This document shows positions 28,543-36,927 of a DNA stretch of 64,000 bases, piece after piece (the first letter of the stretch is position 1; each line of letters begins with the position of its first letter). Origin of the DNA: JANQRX01 sp963663975 (GTDB taxonomy: Bacteria > Pseudomonadota > Alphaproteobacteria > Rhizobiales > Kaistiaceae); contig CAXXRA010000013.1 of assembly GCA_963663975.2 (NCBI GenBank), forward strand, positions 56,549-120,548. The letters are read 5' to 3'. The translations under genes were made by a program, and so were the position numbers. A model generated the notes under the pieces. That model saw only the letters and a list, made by a program, of their open reading frames with translations, was not told where the DNA came from and did not search any database.

Positions 28543-29748
28543 TCAGTTGGCCGGAATGATCAGACCCGACGCTTCGCCGCGCCAGATCCCGGTTGTGGTG
28601 ACCACGACGCGCTCCGGCGCCGCCGTCAGTGGTGCCTCGAGCCCGGTACCGTCGACCGCCCCGAAAAATCCCCGGCGTGAAATGGCCAGGGCGGCCAATC
28701 CCGCCAGAGCGGTAAATGTGGCGCTGGTGGCGTGGCCAAGCAAGGTCCCCACTGCGCGCACGGCGCTGACCCGTCCGGCGGCGAGGAGGTCGCGCAAAAG
28801 ATCGCGCTCCTCGATGGACGTTGGTGCCACGCCGGTGGCACCGGACAGAACCGCCGCCGGCGGCTGGTCGGCGGGCGCAATCTCATCGAACTGACGGGCG
28901 AGCTTGGCCGCCGCATCGCCGGGCCGGCGGCGGCTCTGGTCGGTCCTGATCGAAGCCAATCGTGCGTAGGGTTGGCGACCACGCGCCTCGGCGTGCCGGC
29001 GCGCTTCCAGCATCACAAACGCCCCGACCGAACCGAAGACGGCGCCGCCGCCGCTGTCCAGGCGTTGCCACACCGGGATCGGTTCCCCCGCCCACAGCAG
29101 GCCGCCGAGGGCGTAATTGAGGATGGTGTCCTTGCGCTCGGACAGCCAGGCGCCACCGACCAGGAAGATATCGCCCTGGCCGGCAGCGATCCGCCGGGCG
29201 GCGATTTCCAATGCGCTGGCGCCGGCGATCTCCTCACCCATGAAGGTGCGCGACGAGCCGGTGACCTTGTGCACGATCGAAATGTTGCCGGCCAGCAGAT
29301 TGGGCAATTGGGCCAGGAACAAGGTCGGCCGCAAGTCATTGCTCAGACGTTCGTTGAGGAAACCGGCGCGATTGGTAGCGCCGTCGAGACCTTCCAGGAT
29401 GCCGGAATCGGCTTCCACGTCACGCTCGCCGCCGTCGGCGGCGACGATGACATGGGTGCGCCCGAGGATGTCGAGGTCGCCGGCGATGCCGGCATCGGCA
29501 AGGGCCAGGCCGGCGGCGTAGGTGCCCAGGCGCTGCCAGGGCGCCATCTGCCGCTGGTCGCCGCGACGGGGGATCTGGGCGCCAAGGTCGAGCGGCACCA
29601 TGGGATGGATGGCGTAGGGCGGGGTGAAGGACAGGTCGGTCGAAGGCCGCGGATGCGCCGCCTCGGCCATGGCCCGCCAATGGGCATCGAGGCCCTCGCC
29701 CAGGCTCGAAGTAAGACCGATGCCGGTAATCCAAACCTCACGGGTCAT
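28543..29748 (-). CDS. Beta-ketoacyl-ACP synthase-like protein lacking the catalytic Cys (FabF2-XL type)
   Basis: 401 residues with the thiolase fold (VWITGIGLTSSLGEGL start) but the nucleophile elbow reads VTGSSRTFMGEE, with Ser where Cys should be. Other regions are also degenerate: the C-terminal His motif is LLGHATSAT. This is the pattern of a chain-length-factor-like partner and is known for the second synthase of the rhizobial acpXL cluster. Its ATG lies 4 bp after the CTAG end of MITE copy C, so the element's aaaagg provides the only nearby Shine-Dalgarno-like tract, 10 nt upstream. Confidence 0.85.
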   Translation of the reverse strand: MTREVWITGIGLTSSLGEGLDAHWRAMAEAAHPRPSTDLSFTPPYAIHPMVPLDLGAQIPRRGDQRQMAPWQRLGTYAAGLALADAGIAGDLDILGRTHVIVAADGGERDVEADSGILEGLDGATNRAGFLNERLSNDLRPTLFLAQLPNLLAGNISIVHKVTGSSRTFMGEEIAGASALEIAARRIAAGQGDIFLVGGAWLSERKDTILNYALGGLLWAGEPIPVWQRLDSGGGAVFGSVGAFVMLEARRHAEARGRQPYARLASIRTDQSRRRPGDAAAKLARQFDEIAPADQPPAAVLSGATGVAPTSIEERDLLRDLLAAGRVSAVRAVGTLLGHATSATFTALAGLAALAISRRGFFGAVDGTGLEAPLTAAPERVVVTTTGIWRGEASGLIIPAN

Positions 29749-29752
29749 CGCG

Positions 29753-29913
29753 CTAGAGCCTTTTCGACCAACCCGAAGGGACGGGCGATTTTACGCCAAT
29801 TCCTGCGCACGGTCTCTCGCGACCGTATCCCGATACGCTCTTCGAGACTTCACTTGATCTCGTCACAAAATCGCTCCGTCAGAATGACTCCGAGTTGGTT
29901 GAAAGGGCTCTAG
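29753..29913 (-). repeat. CTAG-ended MITE-like element, copy C (internally deleted)
   Basis: 161 bp, reverse orientation. Ends: ctagagccttttcgaccaac (29753-) and gttggttgaaagggctctag (to 29913). It lacks the middle block containing gaaccaatctggaacgatgc. It fills the whole gap between fabZ and fabF2 in the acpXL cluster: its outer TAG is the fabZ stop and its other end lies 4 bp before the fabF2 start. Confidence 0.85.
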
Positions 29914-30377
29914 GAACCGGCGGGTGTCAGGACTTTGATCAGCTTGCTTCGCCGCACCATCTCCTGCTCCAGGGAATCATTGGGGAAATCGGTGACGAGC
30001 ATGACGATCTCGGCGTCGGAGGCGACCTCATTGTCGACCACGATCTTGGTCTCGGCGACGTGGAAGCCCGACCCGTCATGGGTGATCTTGGCGTCGACGG
30101 TCACCTTGGCGCCAGGTTTGACGAAGCGCCTGAACTTGGCGCGCTTGATGCCGCCCAGAAAGACGAAACGGCTCTTGTCGTAGCGCCGGTAGAGGAGATA
30201 GCCGATGGCGTGGTTCATGATCTCCAGCATCATGACCCCGGGAAGCACCGGGAAACCGGGGAAATGTCCCTCGAACACGGGACTTTCGTCCGGGAGATGG
30301 GAGACGATGCGAATGGTGCCGCCGTCGATATCCATCTCCTCGACGGTATCGATCAGCTCAAAGAATTCGAGGCGCAT
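29910..30377 (-). CDS. 3-hydroxyacyl-ACP dehydratase (FabZ-XL type)
   Basis: 155-residue hot-dog-fold dehydratase. The catalytic His is in the segment FEGHFPGFPVLPGVMMLE; IKRAKFRRFVKPGAKV corresponds to the second conserved strand. It removes water from 3-hydroxyacyl-AcpXL in the long-chain cycle. It follows acpXL by 12 bp. The final codons GGT TCC TAG run into MITE copy C, so the stop codon belongs to the element's terminal repeat. Confidence 0.88.
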   Translation of the reverse strand: MRLEFFELIDTVEEMDIDGGTIRIVSHLPDESPVFEGHFPGFPVLPGVMMLEIMNHAIGYLLYRRYDKSRFVFLGGIKRAKFRRFVKPGAKVTVDAKITHDGSGFHVAETKIVVDNEVASDAEIVMLVTDFPNDSLEQEMVRRSKLIKVLTPAGS

Positions 30378-30389
30378 GACCGCGTCCCG

Positions 30390-30671
30390 TCAGGCCGTTT
30401 TCGCCGCCACCAGCTCGTCGATGCGAGCGCACAGATTCGCCAGGACGAAATAATCGTCCATCGAGGCGTTGCCCTGGTTGATTTCCTGAGTCCACGACTC
30501 CATCGGGATCTTGATGCCGAACTTCTTGTCGAGCGCGAAGACGATATCCAGGAAATCGAGGCTGTCGATCCCGAGATCGTCAATGGCGTGGGCTTCCTGG
30601 CCGATCTCGACCAGCGGAATCTCACTGGTGTCGGCAATGACTTGTGCGACGACTTCGAACGTCGAGGACAT
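30390..30671 (-). CDS. acpXL: Acyl carrier protein AcpXL
   Basis: 93 residues. The phosphopantetheine-attachment Ser37 is in DDLGIDSLDFLDIVF, and WTQEINQGNASMDDYFVLAN is characteristic of AcpXL rather than the general ACP. It carries the very-long-chain hydroxy fatty acid destined for lipid A in Hyphomicrobiales. ATG 30671 gives the family length; the frame is open further upstream but without similarity. First gene of the cluster, so the promoter should lie in 30672-30880. Confidence 0.92.
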   Translation of the reverse strand: MSSTFEVVAQVIADTSEIPLVEIGQEAHAIDDLGIDSLDFLDIVFALDKKFGIKIPMESWTQEINQGNASMDDYFVLANLCARIDELVAAKTA

Positions 30672-30924
30672 GGCGATGCGTTTCCCTAGCTTCGGCGCAT
30701 GCCGGCGCTGCCGACGATCTCGGTTGCCGCAGCCGCGGGGGTTTGTCGGTGATCGGAACCAAGGCCGACCGGTTGAAAATGGCGCAAACCAACGGTCCAC
30801 AGCGACCGCCTGGACTCCCGATCCGCCGGTTCAGACGGTCCCAATATAGACGTATCGCCAGCCTGTCCACCGCTCTTTCGTGTCGCGGCGCACGCGGTTG
30901 CACGAACCTGCCGCAGCCGACAAG

Positions 30925-31944
30925 ATGCCGGCGCCCAGCACCCGACAGGAAACCCTCACCACCGTGATTTCCGCCACCCTGCCCGACGCCCGAGCCGTCC
31001 GCTTTCCCTTCATCGATCTCGTCAAGGGCGTGGCCATTCTCGCCATGGTGATCTACCACACCGGCTTCGACCTGACATTGCAGCAACTGATCGCCATCGA
31101 TCTCATCAACGACCCGTGGTGGACGGCGTTCGCCCGGCTCATCGCCGGCACCTTTGTCGGGCTGGTCGGCTTCAATCTGGTGTTGGCGACCCGCGCCGGC
31201 TTCCACCCTCGGAGATATTTCAGGCGCCTTGGATTGATCGTCGGGGCGGCGGCGATCGTCAGCGCCGGCACGTGGTGGTTCGATGCCCGGACCTTCGTGT
31301 TCTTCGGCATCCTGCACCAGATCGCCCTGGCCAGCGTCCTCGGGCTGGCCTTTGTGCGGGTGCCGACCGTGCTCGTCGCGCTGGTCGCGGCGTTCATCTT
31401 CGCCGTGCCGTGGTTTTTCGAGCACCAAGTGTTCGACGCGCCCCTCTTGTGGTGGGCCGGCTTGTCGGCGACCGATCCGATCAGCATCGACTACGTTCCG
31501 CTGTTCCCCTGGTTCGGGGTGGCGTTGGCCGGCATGGTGGCGGCACGGATCTTTCTCGCCTCAGGCACCCAAACCGCGCTGGCCGGCTGGGCGCCGGGAG
31601 GAAGGCTGGCCCGCGCCGGCATCACCGCCGGCCGTTGGACGCTTCCCATCTACCTGATTCACCAGCCCATTCTGTTCGGGATCATCTTTCTGGTGGCCCC
31701 CTTCATTCCGCCCAATGTGGATCTGGCGCGCGATCATTTCACCGTTCAGTGCAGCCAGCAGAGGTGTCCGGGTGAGGCCGACAACCCCACCTGCACGGCG
31801 TTCTGCACGTGTCTGTTCGAGGGCATCTTCGACACCGATCTCTATTCCATCGAGACTTTCCAGCAGATGACCGAGGACCAGCGCCAGCGGCTCAGCGAGG
31901 TTCACAATTCCTGCACGGTCGGCGCACCGCCGGCGCCGAACTAA
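30925..31944 (+). CDS. DUF1624 / heparan-alpha-glucosaminide N-acetyltransferase-like membrane protein
   Basis: About 340 residues, seven to eight membrane helices. The N-terminal motif RFPFIDLVKGVAILAMVIYH with the conserved D-x-x-(K/R)-G and His is typical of DUF1624 and related membrane acyltransferases; PIYLIHQPILFGIIF is the last helix. The extramembrane tail is Cys-rich (five Cys within 27 residues from FTVQCSQQRC), which may coordinate metal or form disulfides. A GTG at 30880 is an alternative start. It is divergent from acpXL; a role in envelope glycolipid acylation is only a guess from context. Confidence 0.82.
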   Translation: MPAPSTRQETLTTVISATLPDARAVRFPFIDLVKGVAILAMVIYHTGFDLTLQQLIAIDLINDPWWTAFARLIAGTFVGLVGFNLVLATRAGFHPRRYFRRLGLIVGAAAIVSAGTWWFDARTFVFFGILHQIALASVLGLAFVRVPTVLVALVAAFIFAVPWFFEHQVFDAPLLWWAGLSATDPISIDYVPLFPWFGVALAGMVAARIFLASGTQTALAGWAPGGRLARAGITAGRWTLPIYLIHQPILFGIIFLVAPFIPPNVDLARDHFTVQCSQQRCPGEADNPTCTAFCTCLFEGIFDTDLYSIETFQQMTEDQRQRLSEVHNSCTVGAPPAPN

Positions 31945-32003
31945 GGGCCTGCAATAATCGTCGCCGCCTCATCGGCCGTGGTGTCGGCCACATCGTGTCC
32001 TAG

Positions 32004-33052
32004 GTGTGAATTTTCAGGACGTTGTCCATTCGGTCCTGTCGAGAGAAGCTGATGTCAGCCAACGTCAGTGATTCTCCGGAGGACCGAATGGACGTTCACC
32101 AGAATGCCCATCTTACGCCGAAAGGTCGAGAGGCCATGGTTCGCGCCGTCATGGATGAGGCCATGACGAAGGCTCAGGCCGCACGCCGTTTCAAGACAAC
32201 GGCCAAGACCGTCGCCAAGTGGTTGGGCCGGTTTCGCGCGGAGGGCATTGCCGGGCTTGCCGACCGGTCCTCCAGGCCCCATTCCTCGCCAAGCCAAACG
32301 CCTTGGGCCACCGGCGAAGCGGTCGAGGTCTTGCGCCGGGCTCGTTGCACGCAGGACCACATCGCCCAGGAACTCGGCCTCAGCCGGGCGACCGTCAGCC
32401 GTATTCTCAAGCGGCGTGGCCTCAGCCTGTTGTCCGCCCTCGAGCCCAACCAGCCACGCCCGCGCTATGAGCGCGAAACGCCAGGCGAAATCATCCATAT
32501 GGACATCAAGAAGCTCGGTCGCTTCAATCGTGTCGGCCATCGCATCACCGGCGATCGCAGGCGCCAGAGCAACCAGCGCCATAACGGCACCGCGCCCGGT
32601 TGGGAGTATGTCCACGTCGCCATCGACGACCATTCCCGCATCGGCTTTGCCGACATCTTCCCGAACGAGAAAAAGGAAAGCGCCGTGGCCTTCCTCGAAG
32701 CCGCCGTAACCTACTTTGCCACCCTCGGCGTTACCATCACCCGCGTCATGACCGACAATGGATCATGCTACAGATCCAAGGCCTTCCGCGATGCCTGCCG
32801 AAGGCTCACCATCAAGCATATCCGCACCAAACCCTACACGCCTCAGACCAACGGCAAGGCCGAACGCTTCATCCAGACAATGTTGCGAGAATGGGCCTAC
32901 GCAACCGAATTCCACAACTCAGACCAGCGAAAAGCAGATCTGCCGAAATGGCAGCACCGCTACAACTGGCATCGACCCCATGCCAGCCTCAATCGACAAA
33001 CACCAATCAGCCGACTCGGCTTGAACCGGGACAACCTGTTGAAGCTTCACAA
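32004..33052 (+). mobile_element. IS481-family insertion sequence, copy 2
   Basis: 1049 bp, same orientation as copy 1 and practically identical. Flanked by CTAG at 32000-32003 and 33053-33056. The right-hand CTAG is the left end of MITE copy D, so this copy is also inserted in a MITE terminus. Bases outside CTAG differ between the two sides, consistent with a 4-bp duplication. Confidence 0.88.
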
Positions 33053-33056
33053 CTAG
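32088..33056 (+). CDS. IS481-family transposase, copy 2
   Basis: 322 residues, the same protein as copy 1 except that the last residue is Asn instead of Ser. That difference arises because the final codon and stop (aac tag versus agc tag) are built across the IS boundary and the target CTAG. The single internal base difference (ctg/ttg for Leu) is silent. Ribosome-binding site ggagg 7 nt upstream of ATG. Confidence 0.93.
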   Translation: MDVHQNAHLTPKGREAMVRAVMDEAMTKAQAARRFKTTAKTVAKWLGRFRAEGIAGLADRSSRPHSSPSQTPWATGEAVEVLRRARCTQDHIAQELGLSRATVSRILKRRGLSLLSALEPNQPRPRYERETPGEIIHMDIKKLGRFNRVGHRITGDRRRQSNQRHNGTAPGWEYVHVAIDDHSRIGFADIFPNEKKESAVAFLEAAVTYFATLGVTITRVMTDNGSCYRSKAFRDACRRLTIKHIRTKPYTPQTNGKAERFIQTMLREWAYATEFHNSDQRKADLPKWQHRYNWHRPHASLNRQTPISRLGLNRDNLLKLHN

Positions 33057-33269
33057 AGCGCTTTCCACCAGCTCTGAGCCATTCTGACGGAGCGATTTTG
33101 TGACAAGATCAAGTGATGGTTCGATGAGCGTATCGGGGATACGGTCAAGAGATTTGGCGCAGGAATAGGCGCAAAATAGCCCGTCGCTTTGGGTTTCCGA
33201 TTGGCGGGCACCCAACGCCTCGCCAATCGTGAAACAGAATTGACTCCGAGTTGGTTGAAAGGGCTCTAG
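33053..33269 (+). repeat. CTAG-ended MITE-like element, copy D
   Basis: 217 bp between ctagagcgctttccaccagc and gttggttgaaagggctctag. It keeps the left half of the family (ctgacggagcgattttgtga, tggcgcaggaataggcgcaa) but lacks about 60 bp of the right interior around the gatcgtttcgac block. Same orientation as the downstream kelch gene, which begins 55 bp further on. Confidence 0.83.
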
Positions 33270-33324
33270 ATTAAGCAATTCACGGGGTTCCACCCGGATG
33301 CTCGACGTCAAAGGTCGGAGAGAA

Positions 33325-34295
33325 ATGGCGGACAGGATCCTGCGCGACCTCGGTATGCTCGCTGCTGTTTTCTTGTGGTTCACCGCTTTTGCAGGCGCGG
33401 CACAAGCTGGAGGTTCATGGAGCGAAGGCGCCGCCATGCCAGCATCGCGGTCTGAGCTTGCCGTAACCCGGCATGAAAACCGCATTTACGTTGCAGGTGG
33501 CATTGGCCGTTGGGGTACGACGCGTGCATTCGATGTCTACGATCCATCGTCGAATCGTCGAATTCGTGGACCGGTCTTGCCGATTTGCCGGAGCCGGCTC
33601 ACCATCTGGCGATGGCGGCGGCAGACGGCCGGATTTACGTGTCCGGCGGGTATGCCAATTTGCGATTCGCGCCGGCAGGGAAGAGCACCTGGGCCTATGA
33701 CCCGAAATTGGACGAATGGCGGCGGGTTGCCGACATGCCCGGGCCGCGTGCGGCCCACAAGCTGGTCGCGCTTGGTGACAGGCTCTATGCGGTCGGCGGA
33801 ACTGGTCGCGACTCCACCGCGCTCTGGGTTTATGACCCGGCTTCGGATCAGTGGGACACATCGCAGGCGCCGCTGCCAACAGCGCGCGAGCACCTGGCGG
33901 CGGTCGCCGCGGGGGGCAAAGTTTACGTGATCGGCGGACGCTGGAAAGGTCGCGGCAACCTGGCCGTCGTCGAGGTCTACGATCCGGTGATCGACAGTTG
34001 GAGCCGCATTGCCGACCTCCCGGCTCCCCGCGGCGGGCACACGGCGGCGACGCTGAGGGGACGCATTCACGTCACTGGCGGAGAGGACTTGGCGTCCGGG
34101 AAAACCTTCAAAGACCATTGGGCGTACGATCCCGCCATGGACCGCTGGACCAGCGACCAGGCGATGCCGACTGCACGCCATGGTCTCGATTCCACCGCCG
34201 ATGATGAAAGTTGGTACGTCATCGGTGGCGGCACAGGTGCCGGCGCACGCACATTTTTCACACTGACCGATTTGATCGAGGTCTACAGGCCCTGA
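33325..34295 (+). pseudogene. Secreted kelch-repeat protein, frameshifted
   Basis: Starts with a signal peptide (MADRILRDLGMLAAVFLWFT ... AQAGG) and would encode about 320 residues with five to six kelch blades (e.g. RIYVSGGYANLRF, RLYAVGGTGRDST, KVYVIGGRWKGRG), a beta-propeller of unknown ligand. An 8-bp tandem duplication (tcgtcgaa twice, 33547-33562) breaks the frame after DVYDPSSN; the rest continues in another frame from SWTGLADLPEPAHH to the TGA at 34295. Removing one unit restores a clean gene. The downstream piece alone could still be made from GTG-type starts but would lack the signal peptide. Confidence 0.85.
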
Positions 34296-34471
34296 AGGCG
34301 CAAATCCAATCCGGGTTGACTGAGCTGAGAAAAATCTCAGGCGTCTGTAACGATCACCCCGCCTCGGGTGACTAAACCCTTGAATAAGAACGTCAGAAGC
34401 CGAGGTCGGCGCATGCGCGCCAGATTCGTATCACGCACGTTCCCAGCGGCAACGTCATTGCCGAGGGACCC

Positions 34472-34747
34472 GTGGGTCTGTTTGGCATCACCCCATTTGA
34501 AGGCAATTATTATATCAGCCGACGCTACCTAAGAACGACGGGATTCAAGCCGAACTGGATACCGGGCATATGCATTTACAAGTTCCTGTATGTCTGGCTG
34601 GACTTTGTGCCGGAGGGCGGGACGAAGGAGCCCTCACTTGGATGGCTGTATTGGTTACCCAATCCGCTCTTTCCGTTCATCGCTTTCAGGCCGGCGGTGC
34701 CCCAGCGGTCCCCCGTCCTACGCATCGACGAGATTGGGGCGACTTAA
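34472..34747 (+). CDS. Small aromatic-rich protein, N-terminus unclear
   Basis: 91 residues from GTG 34472, rich in Tyr, Trp and Phe (FEGNYYISRRYLRTTGFKPN; WLYWLPNPLFPFIAF). The frame is open without a start back to 34388 and the upstream residues (RITHVPSGNVIAEGPVG) look coding, so the real start may have been lost. The V-I-A-E ... E-G-N-Y-Y pattern faintly recalls DUF427 proteins; I would not assign a function. Confidence 0.45.
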   Translation: MGLFGITPFEGNYYISRRYLRTTGFKPNWIPGICIYKFLYVWLDFVPEGGTKEPSLGWLYWLPNPLFPFIAFRPAVPQRSPVLRIDEIGAT

Positions 34748-34812
34748 ATCGTAGAGATGGGCGTTTGCCGGATTGCATGACATCGGAATCGGGTCCACGG
34801 CCTCCTGGGGCG

Positions 34813-35730
34813 TCAGGGACGCTGCGCCCCGGTCGCGGCGACAAAGATCGAATAGACCTCGTTTGTGCAGGTCACCAACAGGCGGTTGCGCTTGGGACCG
34901 CCGAAAACGAGGTTGGAGACCATCTGGGGAAATTTGATCCGGCCGAGGAGATCGCCCTCGGGCGAATAGCAATTGATCCCGGGGCCTGCGCTGGTCCACA
35001 GATTGCCGTTGGTATCGACCCGGAACCCGTCCGGCAGTCCGATATCGGTCTCGCAGAAGACCTCGCCGCCGCTGAGACCGCCATCCTCGCCAACCGCAAA
35101 GGCGCGGATGTGGTAGGGGCCATCGGGGTCGTGGCTGATCCCCGAGTCGGCGATATAAAGCTTTGATTCGTCAGGCGAAAATGCCAGGCCATTGGGTTTG
35201 ACGAAATCGTCCGCGACGACCTGGATGTCGCCCGAGCCCGGGTCCACGCGATAGACGTAGCAGCCGTCCTGCTCGGGCTCTGCCTTGTGGCCTTCATAGT
35301 CGCTCATGATGCCGTAATTGGGATCGGTGAACCACACCGTGCCGTCCGATTTCACCACCACGTCGTTGGGCGAGTTCAGCTTCCTGCCGTCATGGCTGTC
35401 GGCGATGACGGTGACCGCGCCGTCCCATTCGGTGCGCGTCACCCGGCGACCGCCGTGCTCGCAGGTGACCAGGCGTCCTTCGCGGTCGCGGGTGTTGCCG
35501 TTGGCGTAGTTGGCGTTTGCGCGAAAGACGGTCACGCCGAGATCAGGCACCCAGCGCAGCATTCGATTGTTGGGAATATCGCTCCACACCAGGAACCCGC
35601 CATCGCCGAACCACACCGGCCCCTCCGACCAGCGGCAGCCGTCGAACAGAAGTTCTCTCTGGGCGATCGGGATGGTCAGATCATAGAAGCGTTTGTCGTG
35701 ATAGACGAAATCATCGCCAACCAGCGCCAT
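34813..35730 (-). CDS. SMP-30/gluconolactonase family lactonase
   Basis: 305-residue six-bladed beta-propeller. Metal-binding positions are visible: Glu in SEGPVWFGDGGFLVWSDI, Asn in SPNDVVVKSDGTVWFTDPNY, and Asp in LYIADSG with the following PDGF region. Such enzymes hydrolyse sugar lactones. It lies 52 bp downstream of a FucU-type mutarotase in the same direction, consistent with sugar-acid metabolism. Confidence 0.88.
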   Translation of the reverse strand: MALVGDDFVYHDKRFYDLTIPIAQRELLFDGCRWSEGPVWFGDGGFLVWSDIPNNRMLRWVPDLGVTVFRANANYANGNTRDREGRLVTCEHGGRRVTRTEWDGAVTVIADSHDGRKLNSPNDVVVKSDGTVWFTDPNYGIMSDYEGHKAEPEQDGCYVYRVDPGSGDIQVVADDFVKPNGLAFSPDESKLYIADSGISHDPDGPYHIRAFAVGEDGGLSGGEVFCETDIGLPDGFRVDTNGNLWTSAGPGINCYSPEGDLLGRIKFPQMVSNLVFGGPKRNRLLVTCTNEVYSIFVAATGAQRP

Positions 35731-35782
35731 GGCCGGTCTCCTTTAATCGCGGTGGCCGTCGACTCCGCCCGCCGGAGTGCCG

Positions 35783-36220
35783 CTACCGCTCGTCGGGCGG
35801 AATGATGCCCTTCTTGAGGATGAGGTTGCCGTAGAGACGCTGCTCGCTGGTCGCCACCGTGGCGAACGTCTCCTTGGCCCGCTCGTAGAATGCGAAGCGC
35901 TCGATCGAGCCGACCTTCTGCCCCGGCGCCCGGCGCTCCACCAGGTCCTGGAACTGACGGCACACATCGGGCACCGCCTCGGCGTCGTCGACCACCTGCA
36001 TACGGAAGGCGGCCATGTCGACATAGGTGTCGAGCGGCATCAGGCTCAGGATCGCCTCGGCTGCCCGAACCGCATCGACGCCGTCCATGCGCACCAACCG
36101 GTTGCGGTTGCTTTCGGCCGGGTAATTGGCGTCGACGATGACCAGTTCGTCGCCATGGCCCATGGCGCGCAGGATCTGAAGCAGTTCGGGACCGATGATC
36201 GGGTCGATGCCGTAGAGCAT
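35783..36220 (-). CDS. RbsD/FucU-family sugar mutarotase
   Basis: 145 residues. The conserved block LRAMGHGDELVIVDANYP includes the catalytic His-x-Asp pair; SIERFAFYERAKETFATVAT and LYGNLILKKG close the protein as in FucU. It would interconvert anomers of fucose or another sugar. Only 11 bp separate it from the efp stop, so it may be co-transcribed with efp, an unusual pairing. Confidence 0.85.
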   Translation of the reverse strand: MLYGIDPIIGPELLQILRAMGHGDELVIVDANYPAESNRNRLVRMDGVDAVRAAEAILSLMPLDTYVDMAAFRMQVVDDAEAVPDVCRQFQDLVERRAPGQKVGSIERFAFYERAKETFATVATSEQRLYGNLILKKGIIPPDER

Positions 36221-36231
36221 TGTGTTTTCCG

Positions 36232-36798
36232 CTAATCCTTGGCCCGTTCGACGTAGGAACCATCGGCGGTCATCACCACCACTCTGGTGCCGGGCGCGAT
36301 GTGTGGGGGCACGGTCGTGCGGGTACCGTTGGACAGAACGGCCGGCTTGTACGACGAGGCCGCGGTCTGGCCCTTGATCACCGGTTCGGTTTCGACGACC
36401 TCCAGGGTTGCCCGCTGCGGCAGTTCGATGGACACCGGGGTGCCCTCGTACAGGCTGATCCTGACCGTCATGTTCTCCTGTAAGAAAGCGCCCTGGTCGC
36501 CGACCACGCGCTTCGGCACCTCGACCTGATCGAAGGTCCGGGAGTTCATGAAGGTGAAGGCGTTGCCGTCCTCGAACAGATACTGGTAGTCGGCGGCCTC
36601 GATGAAGGCGCGCTCGACCTGCTCGGTGGTCTTGAAACGCTGGGAGACCTTCACCCCGTCGGAGATCCGCCGCATGTCGATTTGAGTCGTCGGGGTCCCC
36701 TTGCCGGGATGAAAATTCTCCGCCGTCAGGACGACGTAGAGCTGGCCGTCGGCTTCAATCACATTGCCCTTGCGAATCTGGCTTGCGATGACTTTCAC
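36232..36798 (-). CDS. efp: Elongation factor P
   Basis: 188 residues from GTG 36798. EF-P rescues ribosomes stalled at polyproline. Domain I ends with the exposed loop NFHPGKGTP in which Lys33 is the residue modified by beta-lysylation; domains II and III (PKRVVGDQGAFLQENMTVRI; VVMTADGSYVERAKD) are complete. The frame extends upstream but GTG gives the standard N-terminus VKVIASQIRKGN. The genes of the modification enzymes start 130 bp away in the opposite direction. Confidence 0.93.
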   Translation of the reverse strand: MKVIASQIRKGNVIEADGQLYVVLTAENFHPGKGTPTTQIDMRRISDGVKVSQRFKTTEQVERAFIEAADYQYLFEDGNAFTFMNSRTFDQVEVPKRVVGDQGAFLQENMTVRISLYEGTPVSIELPQRATLEVVETEPVIKGQTAASSYKPAVLSNGTRTTVPPHIAPGTRVVVMTADGSYVERAKD

Positions 36799-36927
36799 TT
36801 GCGTCCTCGAACGAGAGTGGAAAGGTTCGGGCGAATCTGAACCGGCCGGTGTCGAGCCCTTGGCCCCCATTGCCCGAAAGGGAAGTCTGCGCCACCGACG
36901 GCCTGCGGTACCAATTTGCGGAAGCAC

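Noticed and set aside
34300..34340. Hairpin ctgag-aaaaat-ctcag after the kelch gene as terminator
   Set aside because: Stem of only five base pairs and no T run.
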